Source: Allopusillimonas soli (lineage in GTDB: Bacteria > Pseudomonadota > Gammaproteobacteria > Burkholderiales > Burkholderiaceae_B). Taken from it: a stretch of 64,000 bases of DNA. Within the stretch, counting starts at the first letter, position 1, and every line of letters starts with the position of its first letter. Shown here piece by piece: positions 29,837-39,255 of this stretch. The notes below the pieces were generated by a model. The model was not told the DNA's origin, ran no database searches, and worked only from the letters and a program-made list of their open reading frames with translations. The stretch spans positions 310,001-374,000 of the forward strand of contig NZ_SDQC01000002.1 of NCBI RefSeq assembly GCF_004153445.1, read 5' to 3'. Position numbers and translations under genes: made by a program.

Positions 29837-31174
29837 ATGCTGTATACACTTATTGCTTTCGCGGTCGCCCTGGGTGTGCTGATCACATTCCATGAGTTGG
29901 GCCATTATTGGGTTGCACGCCGATGCGGTGTGCGCGTCCTGCGCTTTTCCATCGGTTTTGGCAAAGTGCTTATGCGCCGCGTTGACAGGCAAGGCACCGA
30001 ATGGGCCTTGTCCGCCATACCGCTGGGCGGGTATGTGAAGATGCTCGACGATGCGCCAGCGGACGCTTCGGCCGCCCAGGCGGCATCTGCCTTCAACAAC
30101 AAGCCGCTGGCGCAGCGCAGCGCCATCGTCCTCGCCGGCCCCATGGCCAATCTCCTTTTGGCGGCTATTCTTTACAGCCTGTTGAATTTTGCGGGAACGC
30201 GCGAACCCGCGGCCATACTGGCTTCGCCACCGGCCGGCACCGCCGCCGCGCAGGCGGGGCTCACCGAAGGCGACCGCATCACAGGCGTCGGCGGCCACGC
30301 CGTTCAGTCCTGGAGTCAGGTGCGCTGGCAGCTGCTCGACGTGCTGTCAAGCGGTGGGCAAGTCACGCTCGATGTCGAGTCATCAGCTGGCAACGAGCGC
30401 GAGCGTACGCTCGTCGTGCCACCCGCCGCATCCCAATCGCCTGAAGACGCCGATCCCATGGTGCAGGCGGGCCTGAGGCTGGCTGCGCCGCGGCCGCTGA
30501 TCACCCAGGTCTTGCCCGATGGCGCTGGCGCGCAGTCTGGCCTTCGGAAGGGAGACATCATCGTGGCTGCGGGCAATTTGCAGACGCCCGATGCCAATGC
30601 GCTGGTGCGCGAAATCCAGGCCCACCCCGGGCAGACCCTGCCTCTGACGCTCATGCGCGACGGCACGGCCCTTACGCTGCGCATCACGCCTCAAAGGGAA
30701 ACCGCGAGCGATGGACGTGACATCGGACGCATCGGCGTCGTGCTCGGGCCTGATTTTCCCATGGTTACGGTACGCTACGGTTTGTTCGAGAGCGTGACAC
30801 GAGGTGTCAGCCGCACTGTGGATACGGTCTGGTATTCGCTCAAGATGATGGGGCGCATGGTCGTGGGCGACGTGTCGCTGCGTAATGTCAGTGGCCCGGT
30901 CACCATCGCGGACTATGCCGGGCAGACTGCGCGCATGGGGTTCGCCGCTTACATAGGGTTTCTGGCACTGATCAGCGTAAGCATAGGCGTGTTAAATTTG
31001 CTACCCATCCCCATGCTTGATGGCGGCCACCTTATGTATTACTTATTTGAAGCCGTACGCGGTAAACCCGTGCCCGAAAGCTGGTTCGAAAACGGCCAGC
31101 GAGTGGGGCTGGGTCTGCTTGCGGCCCTGATGGGATTGGCGTTTTTCAATGATTTTTCGCGCCTTTTCAGTTGA
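29837..31174 (+). CDS. rseP: RseP-type site-2 intramembrane protease
   Basis: 445 residues. The zinc motif H19-E-L-G-H23 (ITFHELGHYWVARR) is in the first membrane helix, two PDZ domains lie in the periplasmic part (about 105-190 and 200-290), and the second active-site motif LLPIPMLDGGHLMYYL is near the C terminus. RseP cleaves RseA to release sigma-E and clears signal peptides. Its position immediately before bamA is conserved and fits envelope-stress control. Confidence 0.95.
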   Translation: MLYTLIAFAVALGVLITFHELGHYWVARRCGVRVLRFSIGFGKVLMRRVDRQGTEWALSAIPLGGYVKMLDDAPADASAAQAASAFNNKPLAQRSAIVLAGPMANLLLAAILYSLLNFAGTREPAAILASPPAGTAAAQAGLTEGDRITGVGGHAVQSWSQVRWQLLDVLSSGGQVTLDVESSAGNERERTLVVPPAASQSPEDADPMVQAGLRLAAPRPLITQVLPDGAGAQSGLRKGDIIVAAGNLQTPDANALVREIQAHPGQTLPLTLMRDGTALTLRITPQRETASDGRDIGRIGVVLGPDFPMVTVRYGLFESVTRGVSRTVDTVWYSLKMMGRMVVGDVSLRNVSGPVTIADYAGQTARMGFAAYIGFLALISVSIGVLNLLPIPMLDGGHLMYYLFEAVRGKPVPESWFENGQRVGLGLLAALMGLAFFNDFSRLFS

Positions 31175-31192
31175 TGCTTTCTAACTTACAAT
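31164..31192 (+). promoter_or_regulatory. Possible promoter before bamA
   Basis: TTTTCA (31164-31169) and TACAAT (31187-31192) are 17 bases apart and end 31 bases before the bamA ATG. The -10 is good and the -35 is weak. It overlaps the rseP 3' end. No sigma-E-type GAACTT box is visible. Confidence 0.3.
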
Positions 31193-31223
31193 CTTCCACC
31201 ATTTAGTCCAAGGACCGTCCAGG

Positions 31224-33563
31224 ATGTCGTTTAGCCGGAAAACCCCTTTCCTCAGGCGCGGTTTGCCCGCCTTGCTGGTGGCGCTGTGTCTTCCAGCGCT
31301 GGCCCATGCATTCACGCCATTTGTGGTGCGTGACATCAAGGTAAATGGCATACAGCGAGTGGATGCCGGCACCGTGTTCAGCTACCTTCCCGTGAAAGTG
31401 GGCGAAGAGTTCACTGAAGCCGAAGCCAGCGAGGCTATCCAGCGTCTTTATGCCACCGGCTTCTTCAGCGACGTCCGCATCGACACCGCCAACGATGTGC
31501 TGGTGGTTACAGTCCAAGAACGCCCCACCATCGCGTCGGTCAGCTTCAACGGCATGCGCGAGTTCGACGTCAAGGGCATCACGCAGTCGCTCAAGCAGGT
31601 TGGCTTCGGCGAGGGCAGGGTGTTCGACCGCTCCATGCTGGAACGCGCGCGTTTCGAGATCGAACAGCAATATCTTTCCAAGGGCAAGTACGGCGTCGAG
31701 ATCAACCCCATCATCACGCCGCTGCCCCGCAATCGGGTTGGCGTCAGCTTCGAGATATTCGAAGGCGAGCGCGCCCACATCAGTGAGATCGATGTCGTTG
31801 GGAACAAGGCCTTTTCCGATGACGACCTGCGCGATGCAATGGACTTGACCACGTCCGGCATGATGACGTGGTACACCGGAACCGACAAGTATTCGCGCGA
31901 GAAGCTCGAGGGCGATGTCGAGCGCCTGCGATCCTTCTACCTGGATCGCGGCTATCTTGAATACTCTGCCGAAGCGCCCCAAGTCACGATTTCTCCTGAC
32001 CGCGAACACATCTTTATCACCTACACCGTGCATGAGGGCGAGCCCTACAAGGTGCGCAGCGTAAAGCTGGCCGGCAATCTGCTGGGGCTCGACAAGAACA
32101 TCCGGGATCTGATTGCCGTCAAGGCAGGGGAAACATTCTCGGCGGCCAAGACCAATGAAACGGCCAAGGCGATCACTGAATATCTGGGTACGCTGGGGTA
32201 TGCCTTCGCCAACGTCAATCCCAACCCGGTGCTGGACCGCGACAATCACGAAACCGACTTGACCTTCTACGTCGACCCTGGCAAGCGCGTTTATGTGCGG
32301 CGTATCCAGATCGGCGGCAACACGCGCACGCGGGACGAAGTCATCCGGCGGGAAATGCGCCAGCAGGAAGCGGCATGGTACGACGGCAACGCTATCAAGA
32401 ATTCTCGTGACCGCATCGACCGCCTGGGTTACTTCAACGAGGTCAATGTGTCGTCGGAGCCGGTGCCAGGCTCGACCGACCAGATCGATATCAACGTCGA
32501 TGTCAAGGAAAAGCCCACGGGCCTGATCAACCTGGGGGTGGGCTATGGCTCCACGGACGGCGTGATTCTGTCCGCCGGCATCAGCCAGGACAACATTTTT
32601 GGCAGCGGCAACACCCTTTCGCTGAACGTGAACACCAGCGAATACAACCGCGCGCTTGTGCTGTCGCATACTGACCCATACTGGACCAAGGACGGCATCA
32701 GCAAGACCACGTCGCTGTATTATCGCCGCACCACACCCTATGACAGCGACCGCGGCATCGGCGACTACCGCGTCACGTCATACGGCGGTGGCTTCAATTT
32801 CGGTGTGCCCATCTCCGAGAATGATCGCATTTTCGCCGGCGTCAGCTACGAGCACAACAAGCTGTCGGACCTGAGCGCCAACTACACGCCGCAGGCTTAT
32901 CATGACTTTGTCGATCAGTACGGCGAATCCACGAACTCCCTGATCTTCAACCTGGGCTGGTCCAAGGATACGCGCGACAGTGCGCTGGCACCCACCGAGG
33001 GCAGTTATACGCGTCTGTCGGCCGATTACTCCATACTCGACCTTGAGTACTACATGCTCAGCGCGCAGCAGCAGTATTATCTGCCTCTGGGCCGCGCCTT
33101 CACGCTGGCGTTCAATGGCGCCGTCGACTGGGGCCGCTCGTACAGCGACAAGGACTTCCCGGTCATCAAGAACGTCTATGGCGGCGGCATCGGCTCCGTA
33201 CGCGGCTACGAGGGCGCGTCGCTGGGCGGGCGCGATACCAAGACGGATGATTATCTGGGTGGTGCGCGGCGCGTATACGGCAACATGCAGCTTTATCTGC
33301 CTTTCCCGGGTGCCACGCGCGACCGCACCTTGCGCTGGTTCATCTTTGCCGATGCCGGGAAGGTCGATAATCCGCAGGGCGAATGCGCGAGGGGCCGCAA
33401 CAACTATGCAGAAGATCCATGCGGCTGGAAGTATGCGGCCGGTGTGGGCCTGTCGTGGCAGTCTCCGCTGGGGCCCCTGCAGCTTTCATGGGGCCGCGCT
33501 CTCAACGCCAAGGAAGGGGACGACAAGCAGGCGTTCCAGTTCCAGATTGGCACCGGTTTTTGA
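31224..33563 (+). CDS. bamA: Outer membrane protein assembly factor BamA
   Basis: 779 residues. A signal peptide (about residues 1-29, ending ALAHA-FTPF) is followed by five POTRA domains (about 30-430) and a 16-strand Omp85 barrel. Barrel signatures include SVRGYEGASLGGRD (the VRGF/Y-type lid-lock motif near residue 655) and the terminal aromatic GTGF. BamA folds beta-barrel proteins into the outer membrane. AAGGA stands 9 bases before the ATG. Its partner chaperone gene skp/ompH follows. Confidence 0.97.
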   Translation: MSFSRKTPFLRRGLPALLVALCLPALAHAFTPFVVRDIKVNGIQRVDAGTVFSYLPVKVGEEFTEAEASEAIQRLYATGFFSDVRIDTANDVLVVTVQERPTIASVSFNGMREFDVKGITQSLKQVGFGEGRVFDRSMLERARFEIEQQYLSKGKYGVEINPIITPLPRNRVGVSFEIFEGERAHISEIDVVGNKAFSDDDLRDAMDLTTSGMMTWYTGTDKYSREKLEGDVERLRSFYLDRGYLEYSAEAPQVTISPDREHIFITYTVHEGEPYKVRSVKLAGNLLGLDKNIRDLIAVKAGETFSAAKTNETAKAITEYLGTLGYAFANVNPNPVLDRDNHETDLTFYVDPGKRVYVRRIQIGGNTRTRDEVIRREMRQQEAAWYDGNAIKNSRDRIDRLGYFNEVNVSSEPVPGSTDQIDINVDVKEKPTGLINLGVGYGSTDGVILSAGISQDNIFGSGNTLSLNVNTSEYNRALVLSHTDPYWTKDGISKTTSLYYRRTTPYDSDRGIGDYRVTSYGGGFNFGVPISENDRIFAGVSYEHNKLSDLSANYTPQAYHDFVDQYGESTNSLIFNLGWSKDTRDSALAPTEGSYTRLSADYSILDLEYYMLSAQQQYYLPLGRAFTLAFNGAVDWGRSYSDKDFPVIKNVYGGGIGSVRGYEGASLGGRDTKTDDYLGGARRVYGNMQLYLPFPGATRDRTLRWFIFADAGKVDNPQGECARGRNNYAEDPCGWKYAAGVGLSWQSPLGPLQLSWGRALNAKEGDDKQAFQFQIGTGF

Positions 33564-33625
33564 TGCTGGCTATTTAATGGCACAATAAACGTTTTATCTC
33601 TGCTATTTTGCAAGGTAGATTTTTC

Positions 33626-34180
33626 ATGAAGTCTCAATTCGCTTTAAAAGTTTCCTCCACCATTCAAGGCCTTGCCCGTGGCAACCGTGCCCTCGTGCTG
33701 GCAGCGGTGCTGGGGCTAGGTGCCGCCATCGCAACGCCGGTACAGGCGCAGGGCACCAAGATCGGCTTTGTGAGCACAGAACGCATTCTGCGCGACTCCA
33801 AGCCGGCCAAGGCCGCGCAAGCCAAGATCGAAGCCGAGTTCAAGGGCCGAGACCAGGAGTTGCAGAATCTGGCCAACAAGCTGCGCAGCCAGGCCCAAAA
33901 ATTCGACAAGGACGCACCGGTATTGTCCGAATCCGACCGCATCAAGCGTCAACGCCAACTGGCCGAACTCGATTCCGACTTGCAGCGCAAGCGTCGTGAG
34001 TTCCAGGAAGACTTCAATCGCCGTCGCAACGAAGAGTTCTCGCACATTGTCGAGAAAGCGGATGCCGCCATCAAGAAGATTGCGGAGCAACAAGGTTACG
34101 ACCTTATCATCCAGGATGCCGTCACGGTCAGCCCGCGCGTGGATATTACCGACCAGGTCATGAAGGCGCTGGGCGGCTAA
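33626..34180 (+). CDS. OmpH/Skp family periplasmic chaperone
   Basis: 184 residues. The signal peptide ends at about residue 40 (ATPVQA-QGTK). The mature protein begins with the family strand KIGFVSTERILRDSKPAKAA and continues as a long charged coiled coil (about 65-150), the tentacles of Skp, ending in YDLIIQDAVTVSPRVDITDQV. Skp holds unfolded outer-membrane proteins for BamA. An in-frame ATG at 33608 lacks a ribosome site, whereas AAGGT stands before 33626. Confidence 0.94.
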   Translation: MKSQFALKVSSTIQGLARGNRALVLAAVLGLGAAIATPVQAQGTKIGFVSTERILRDSKPAKAAQAKIEAEFKGRDQELQNLANKLRSQAQKFDKDAPVLSESDRIKRQRQLAELDSDLQRKRREFQEDFNRRRNEEFSHIVEKADAAIKKIAEQQGYDLIIQDAVTVSPRVDITDQVMKALGG

Positions 34181-34186
34181 GCGGTC

Positions 34187-35281
34187 ATGCCAGTATTGCT
34201 AGCGCCCGAGCAGGCGCCGACTTTGCAAACGCTGCTGGCCAACGCCAATATCCTGGGCCTCGACTGCAGGCCGCTAGAAACCGACAACGAGCCCAGTCCC
34301 CGCATTCGGGGGCTGGGCTCGTTGCTTTCCGCCGGCCCCGAGGAGATTTCCTTCCTCGCCAATCCGCGGCTCAGCCATCAGCTGTCTTCCTGCAGGGCGG
34401 CGGCCGTCATCATGACCGAAGCTGATCGGCAGCGCCATGCCGTAGCCGATGCACCTTACAAAGTGGTGCTGTGCCCGGAACCTTATCTCATGTACGCCCT
34501 GCTAGCTCAGTGGTTTGATCAGCACCGGCTGGAAGGTCTTGCTGCCGGCATTCATCCCAGCGCCACTATCGCGCCCGATGCGCAAGTTGCCCCAGATGTG
34601 TCCGTGGGCCCGCATTGTGTCGTTGAATCGGGCGTGCGGATTGGCGCTGGCACGCGACTTGGGCCCGGCTGCATTATCGGTGCGGGCTCGACATTGGGCC
34701 GGGACTGCTTATTGCATGCGCGCGTCACGCTTTATCACGGCGTGAGTGTGGGCGATCGGGCTATTTTGCACGCCGGGTGCGTCCTGGGCGCCGACGGCTT
34801 CGGCTTTGCTCCCGATCCGCGCAGCGGGTCCGGTGCCTGGACTAAAATCGCACAGATTGGCGGCGTGCAACTGGGCGACGACGTCGAGATCGGCGCGAAC
34901 ACGACAGTGGACCGCGGTGCGATCGAAAACACGATAATTGGCGATGGCGTCAAGCTTGACAATCAAATCATGATCGCTCACAACGTCAAGATAGGAGAGC
35001 ATACCGCCATTGCGGCCTGTGTTGGCGTTGCCGGCTCGACCATTATCGGAAAGCGTTGCACAATTGGCGGTGCCGCCATGCTGTCGGGCCATCTGGTGCT
35101 TGGCGACGATGTCCATGTTTCGGGCGGCACGGCCATTACATCCAGCGTTTCCGAGCCGGGACGCTATACCGGCGTCTATCCGTTTGCGGCCCATCGCGAC
35201 TGGCAACACAATGCTGCTGTCATCAGCCAACTGGCGCAACTGCGGCGCCGGGTCAGAGCAACTGAAAAAAACAACTCTTGA
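34187..35281 (+). CDS. lpxD: UDP-3-O-acylglucosamine N-acyltransferase LpxD
   Basis: 364 residues against about 340 in E. coli. It N-acylates UDP-3-O-acyl-glucosamine in lipid A synthesis. An N-terminal uridine-binding domain ([17 protein letters not shown]) leads to a left-handed beta-helix of hexapeptide repeats (about 125-300), with the catalytic-histidine region [17 protein letters not shown], and a C-terminal helix. An unusually strong inverted repeat sits inside the reading frame at codons 33-46 (34285-34324), listed separately. It starts 6 bases after skp and is read towards fabZ. Confidence 0.95.
   Translation: MPVLLAPEQAPTLQTLLANANILGLDCRPLETDNEPSPRIRGLGSLLSAGPEEISFLANPRLSHQLSSCRAAAVIMTEADRQRHAVADAPYKVVLCPEPYLMYALLAQWFDQHRLEGLAAGIHPSATIAPDAQVAPDVSVGPHCVVESGVRIGAGTRLGPGCIIGAGSTLGRDCLLHARVTLYHGVSVGDRAILHAGCVLGADGFGFAPDPRSGSGAWTKIAQIGGVQLGDDVEIGANTTVDRGAIENTIIGDGVKLDNQIMIAHNVKIGEHTAIAACVGVAGSTIIGKRCTIGGAAMLSGHLVLGDDVHVSGGTAITSSVSEPGRYTGVYPFAAHRDWQHNAAVISQLAQLRRRVRATEKNNS
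34285..34324. repeat. Near-perfect inverted repeat inside lpxD (18-bp stem, 4-base loop)
   Basis: The left arm (34285-34302, starting CAACGAGCCCAG) pairs with the right arm (34307-34324, ending CTGGGCTCGTTG) over 18 positions. The only exception is a G-U wobble (T34297/G34312). The loop is CATT. Because of the symmetry both strands can encode almost the same peptide, NEPSPR[I/M]RGLGS. No T-run follows, so it is not a normal terminator. Confidence 0.85.
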
Positions 35282-35351
35282 AACCCCTTCCAGGCACTGG
35301 AAAGACTACAGCGCATCACCCCCGGTGATGCAAACAAGCAGGAATCATAAG

Positions 35352-35804
35352 ATGGAACTCGACATCAGACAAATCATGGACCGCCTCCCGCATCGATATC
35401 CGATGCTGCTGGTCGACCGGGTACTGGAAATGGTGCCTGGCAAGCGCGTGGTCGCTATCAAGAATGTCTCCATGAACGAGCCTTTCTTCACTGGGCACTT
35501 TCCTCATCACCCAGTCATGCCTGGCGTGCTGATCATCGAAGCGCTGGCTCAGGCCGCCGCGCTGTTTTCCTTTGAGGACGATAGCGAAGTCAATCCGTCC
35601 GACAAGAAGATTGCCTACTACCTGGTTGGCGTGGACGGGGCGCGTTTCCGCCGCCCCGTTGTCCCGGGCGACCAACTGCGGCTGGAAGTCTCGGCCGACC
35701 GCATCAGCCGTTCGATCTGTAAGTACACGGCGCAGGCGACCGTGGATGGCCAGGTTGCGGCCGAGGCCAAGCTGATGTGTGCAATACGTGTGCTGGAATC
35801 GTGA
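35352..35804 (+). CDS. fabZ: 3-hydroxyacyl-[ACP] dehydratase FabZ
   Basis: 150 residues, a hot-dog-fold dehydratase of fatty acid elongation. The catalytic His lies in [14 protein letters not shown] and the catalytic Glu in [14 protein letters not shown]. It competes with LpxA for 3-hydroxyacyl-ACP, which explains the conserved lpxD-fabZ-lpxA order. The true start is 35352, with [20 protein letters not shown]; the longer open frame reaches back into lpxD. Its stop is 2 bases from the lpxA ATG. Confidence 0.97.
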   Translation: MELDIRQIMDRLPHRYPMLLVDRVLEMVPGKRVVAIKNVSMNEPFFTGHFPHHPVMPGVLIIEALAQAAALFSFEDDSEVNPSDKKIAYYLVGVDGARFRRPVVPGDQLRLEVSADRISRSICKYTAQATVDGQVAAEAKLMCAIRVLES

Positions 35805-35806
35805 CA

Positions 35807-36601
35807 ATGCCTGATCTCATTCATCCCACCGCCATTGTGGCGCCTGGCGCGAAAGTCGCCGACGACGTCAGTATCGGCGCTTACAGCATCGTGGGCGAAC
35901 ATGTGTCGCTGGGTGCCGGCACAGTGGTGGGACCCCATTGCGTTATTGACGGGCATACCACCGTAGGCGCCAATAATCATTTCTATCGCTTTTGCTCCAT
36001 TGGCGGCATGCCGCAGGACAAGAAATACAGCGGCGAGCCCACGCGGCTGGAAATCGGCGACGGCAACACAGTGCGCGAGTATGTCACCATCAACACGGGT
36101 ACCGCGCAAGATGTTGGCGTCACCCGCCTGGGCGATGACAACTGGATCATGGCCTACGTACACATCGCCCACGATTGCCAGGTGGGCAGCCACACCATAT
36201 TGGCCAACGGCGTACAGCTCGCCGGCCACATTCATATCGGCGATTGGGCCATCATAGGCGGCCTATCCGCAATCCATCAGTTTGTACGCATCGGCGCCCA
36301 TACCATGGTGGGCGGCACCAGCTCCATTCGGCAGGACATCCCGCCCTATCTCATGGGAGCAGGCGACCCCTTCCGGCCGGTCGGCATCAACTCCGAGGGT
36401 CTTGGGCGGCGCGGTTATGCGCCCGAAGCCATTTCGGCGCTCAAGGAGGCCTACAAGCTCTTGTATCGACGCAACCTGAAGGTCGAGGATGCCGTGGCGG
36501 CTATGCGTACGCTCATGCAAGAGCGGCCGGAAAGCCGTGACGCGGTTGCGCTTATGGTGGACTTTCTGGCCGAGTCCTCCAGAGGCATTGCACGATCATG
36601 A
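35807..36601 (+). CDS. lpxA: UDP-N-acetylglucosamine acyltransferase LpxA
   Basis: 264 residues, the normal length. It transfers a 3-hydroxyacyl chain to UDP-GlcNAc, the first step of lipid A synthesis. The hexapeptide left-handed beta-helix runs from IHPTAIVAPGAKVADDV to about residue 190, with the catalytic histidine in YVHIAHDCQVGSHTI and the substrate region SIGGMPQDKKYSGE. The C-terminal helical domain has NSEGLGRRGYAPEAISAL. It overlaps lpxB by 4 bases. Confidence 0.97.
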   Translation: MPDLIHPTAIVAPGAKVADDVSIGAYSIVGEHVSLGAGTVVGPHCVIDGHTTVGANNHFYRFCSIGGMPQDKKYSGEPTRLEIGDGNTVREYVTINTGTAQDVGVTRLGDDNWIMAYVHIAHDCQVGSHTILANGVQLAGHIHIGDWAIIGGLSAIHQFVRIGAHTMVGGTSSIRQDIPPYLMGAGDPFRPVGINSEGLGRRGYAPEAISALKEAYKLLYRRNLKVEDAVAAMRTLMQERPESRDAVALMVDFLAESSRGIARS

Positions 36602-37842
36602 ATCCGCGCATCGGCATGGTGGCGGGCGAACCATCCGGAGACCTGCTTGCCGCCAGGGTCATACAGGGCATCCGGAAGGGTGCGCCCGGCAGCGTGTGCG
36701 AAGGTATAGGCGGACCGGGCATGGAGCGGGCCGGATTCAAGGCCTGGCATCCCATGGACGCCCTGACGGTGTTTGGCTATGTGGATGCCATTAAGCGCCT
36801 GCCAGGTCTCTTGAGCACCTACCTGAACGTCAAGCGGCGCTGGCTTGGCGATAGGCCGGACGTCTTTGTAGGCATCGATGCACCAGACTTCAACCTGCGC
36901 TTGGAGCATCAGTTGAAGCAGGCTGGCGTTCCCACCGTGCATTTCGTGGGGCCTTCGATTTGGGCCTGGCGCTACGAGCGTATTCATAAGATCCGCGCCG
37001 CCGTCTCCCACATGCTGGTGCTTTTCCCCTTCGAAGAAGAGATATACCGCAAGGAAGGCGTGCCGGTGACCTATGTGGGTCATCCGCTCGCCAGCGTCAT
37101 CCCGATCGAACCCGATCAGGCGGCTGCGCGCAACTGGCTGGGTGTGGATCAGGATGCGCGCGTCCTGGCCATCCTGCCTGGCAGTCGCCGTTCTGAAATC
37201 CGGCTGCTCGCGCCTCGTTTTCTGCAGGCCGCCCGCATACTGGCCCAGCAAGACCCCGAACTTCAGTTCCTCGTGCCCATGGTCAACGGTCGGCGTAGGG
37301 CGGAATTCGAAGCCATACTTCGTCAGCATCCGCTGCGCAATTGCCGAATTATCGACCGTCAGGCCGGGCCGGCCGGCGCCTCGGGGCAACCTGACGCAGC
37401 CGACGCGGATGCGGCTGATGCGGCTCATGCCGATCGCGGCGCCCGCCCACCGGCCTGGAATGTCATGGAGGCAGCCGACGCCGTGCTGGCAGCCAGCGGC
37501 ACAGCGACGCTGGAGGCCGCGCTGTTCAAGCGGCCCATGGTTATTTCCTACGTGTTATCGGGCGCTATGCGCCGCATCATGGCATGGAAATCGGGCCAGT
37601 CGCGCCCCTATGTGCCATGGGTGGGGCTGCCCAATGTGCTGGCCCGCGATTTTGTCGTACCGGAGCTGCTCCAGGATGATGCAACTCCGCAGAAGCTCGC
37701 CGAGGCAAGTTGGCGAGCACTCAGCGATCATGCCTATGCGGCGCAGGTTGGCGAGCGTTTTCGTATCATGCACGAATCCCTTCAGCGCGATACGCCGGCC
37801 CTGGCTGCCCAGGCCATTCTTGCCGAGGCCGGACGTGGCTAG
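36598..37842 (+). CDS. lpxB: Lipid-A-disaccharide synthase LpxB
   Basis: 414 residues against about 380 in E. coli. It joins 2,3-diacylglucosamine 1-phosphate to UDP-diacylglucosamine. Signatures are [48 protein letters not shown] and the donor-site [18 protein letters not shown]. An extra Ala/Asp-rich segment of about 25-30 residues (near 37366-37455, containing [12 protein letters not shown]) separates the conserved parts. It overlaps lpxA and the proposed rnhB start. Confidence 0.95.
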   Translation: MNPRIGMVAGEPSGDLLAARVIQGIRKGAPGSVCEGIGGPGMERAGFKAWHPMDALTVFGYVDAIKRLPGLLSTYLNVKRRWLGDRPDVFVGIDAPDFNLRLEHQLKQAGVPTVHFVGPSIWAWRYERIHKIRAAVSHMLVLFPFEEEIYRKEGVPVTYVGHPLASVIPIEPDQAAARNWLGVDQDARVLAILPGSRRSEIRLLAPRFLQAARILAQQDPELQFLVPMVNGRRRAEFEAILRQHPLRNCRIIDRQAGPAGASGQPDAADADAADAAHADRGARPPAWNVMEAADAVLAASGTATLEAALFKRPMVISYVLSGAMRRIMAWKSGQSRPYVPWVGLPNVLARDFVVPELLQDDATPQKLAEASWRALSDHAYAAQVGERFRIMHESLQRDTPALAAQAILAEAGRG

Positions 37843-38458
37843 ACGCGCGGCATCCGCCCAGCCCAGCCTGTTTGGTGCCCTGGCAACACCCATGCAACGC
37901 ATCGCAGGCATTGACGAGGCGGGCAGAGGGCCACTGGCGGGGCCAGTGTACGCCGCCGCCGTGATTCTGGATCCGGGCCGCCGTATTCGCGGGCTGGACG
38001 ACTCCAAGAAGCTCACGGCTGAGCGCCGCGAAGAGCTTGCGGCCAAAATACGCGAACGGGCGCTTGCCTGGTGTATAGCCAGCGCATCCGTCCAGGAAAT
38101 CGACAGCCTGAATATTTTGCAGGCAGCTATGCTGGCGATGCGGCGCGCCTGCGAGGGGCTGGCCGTCATACCCGACAAGGCCCTGATAGACGGCAATACC
38201 TTGCCGCGCGGGTTGGCCTGCCTGGCTGAACCGGTCGTCGGCGGCGACGCCACCGTCAAGGCGATTTCCGCCGCATCCATTCTGGCCAAGACCGCGCGGG
38301 ACGCCTATTGTCTTGAAATGCATGCCAGCTATCCCGATTATGGCTTCGATCAACACAAGGGCTATGGCACTTCCCTGCATCTGCAGCGGCTGGCCCTGCA
38401 CGGGCCGTGTCCGGCACACAGGCGCAGCTTCGCGCCCGTGCGGCTGCTGATCGCATGA
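37835..38458 (+). CDS. rnhB: Ribonuclease HII
   Basis: 207 residues from a GTG at 37835. The enzyme cuts RNA in RNA-DNA hybrids, including single ribonucleotides. Catalytic acidic residues lie in [32 protein letters not shown], and KALIDGN. GAGG six bases before the GTG supports this start, which overlaps lpxB by 8 bases; the alternative is ATG 37892, giving 188 residues. The stop overlaps the next ATG by 4 bases. lpxB-rnhB adjacency is common. Confidence 0.93.
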   Translation: MARRAASAQPSLFGALATPMQRIAGIDEAGRGPLAGPVYAAAVILDPGRRIRGLDDSKKLTAERREELAAKIRERALAWCIASASVQEIDSLNILQAAMLAMRRACEGLAVIPDKALIDGNTLPRGLACLAEPVVGGDATVKAISAASILAKTARDAYCLEMHASYPDYGFDQHKGYGTSLHLQRLALHGPCPAHRRSFAPVRLLIA

Positions 38459-39255
38459 AATACATCAGTTCGCGAGACAACGCGCTCTACAAGCAACTCT
38501 TGCGCCTGGCCAGCGGCAGGCCTAGCCGGGATGCCGCAAACCTTGTGTTGCTGGAGGGCTTGAATCTGTGCCAGGCGTGGCTGCAGCACCATGGCGCCCC
38601 GGTCAGGGCGGTGTTTGACGCCGAACGCCTGGACCGCGGCGGCCCGCTGCGCGCACTTGCCGAGGCGGTGGGCGACGCAGCCAGCATCGCCTGCGAACCG
38701 CGATTGGCGCGGGGCTTGTCCCAAGTCGAAAGCGGGCAGGGTATCTACTTCATGGTCGAGGCTCCTCGACCTGACCTGCCCGAGTATATCGATCATAACT
38801 GTCTGTGGCTGGATCGCATCCAGGATCCAGGTAATGTCGGCACGCTATTGCGTACCGCGGCGGCGGCTGGTATTCGTCATGCCTATTTGTCTACGGGCAC
38901 GTGTGCCGCCTGGTCACCCAAGGTTTTGCGTAGTGCCCAGGGCGCGCACTTTGCCATGACGCTGCACGAGCAGGTGGATTTGGCTGCGGCCCACGAGCGC
39001 CTGACCGTGCCGCTGGCTGCCACGCTGCTTGAGGGTGGCGAACCGCTGTTCGATGTGCCATTGCCCGAGCGCTGTGCCTGGCTGATGGGCAACGAAGGGC
39101 AGGGCGCCAGCCCCGAGCTGGCTGCCCTGGCGCAACTGCGCGTATATGTACCCCAGGCGCCGTACGTCGAGTCGCTGAACGTTGCCGCGGCCGCAGCGAT
39201 TTGTCTGTTCGAACAGCGTCGGCGCTGGCTGGGCCGTGCAGTGCAAGCTCAATAG
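38455..39255 (+). CDS. SpoU/TrmH-family RNA 2'-O-methyltransferase
   Basis: 266 residues. The N-terminal substrate-binding domain ([20 protein letters not shown], then [12 protein letters not shown]) and the SPOUT trefoil-knot domain ([56 protein letters not shown]) are both present. Such enzymes methylate rRNA or tRNA ribose; the target here is not decided by sequence. Its ATG overlaps the rnhB stop. It ends tail-to-tail with ppsR, overlapping by 7 bases. Confidence 0.92.
   Translation: MKYISSRDNALYKQLLRLASGRPSRDAANLVLLEGLNLCQAWLQHHGAPVRAVFDAERLDRGGPLRALAEAVGDAASIACEPRLARGLSQVESGQGIYFMVEAPRPDLPEYIDHNCLWLDRIQDPGNVGTLLRTAAAAGIRHAYLSTGTCAAWSPKVLRSAQGAHFAMTLHEQVDLAAAHERLTVPLAATLLEGGEPLFDVPLPERCAWLMGNEGQGASPELAALAQLRVYVPQAPYVESLNVAAAAAICLFEQRRRWLGRAVQAQ

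Noticed and set aside
34177-34362. Small minus-strand frame with [12 protein letters not shown]
   Set aside because: It resembles LpxD only because the inverted repeat encodes the same peptide on both strands; no ribosome site or family context.
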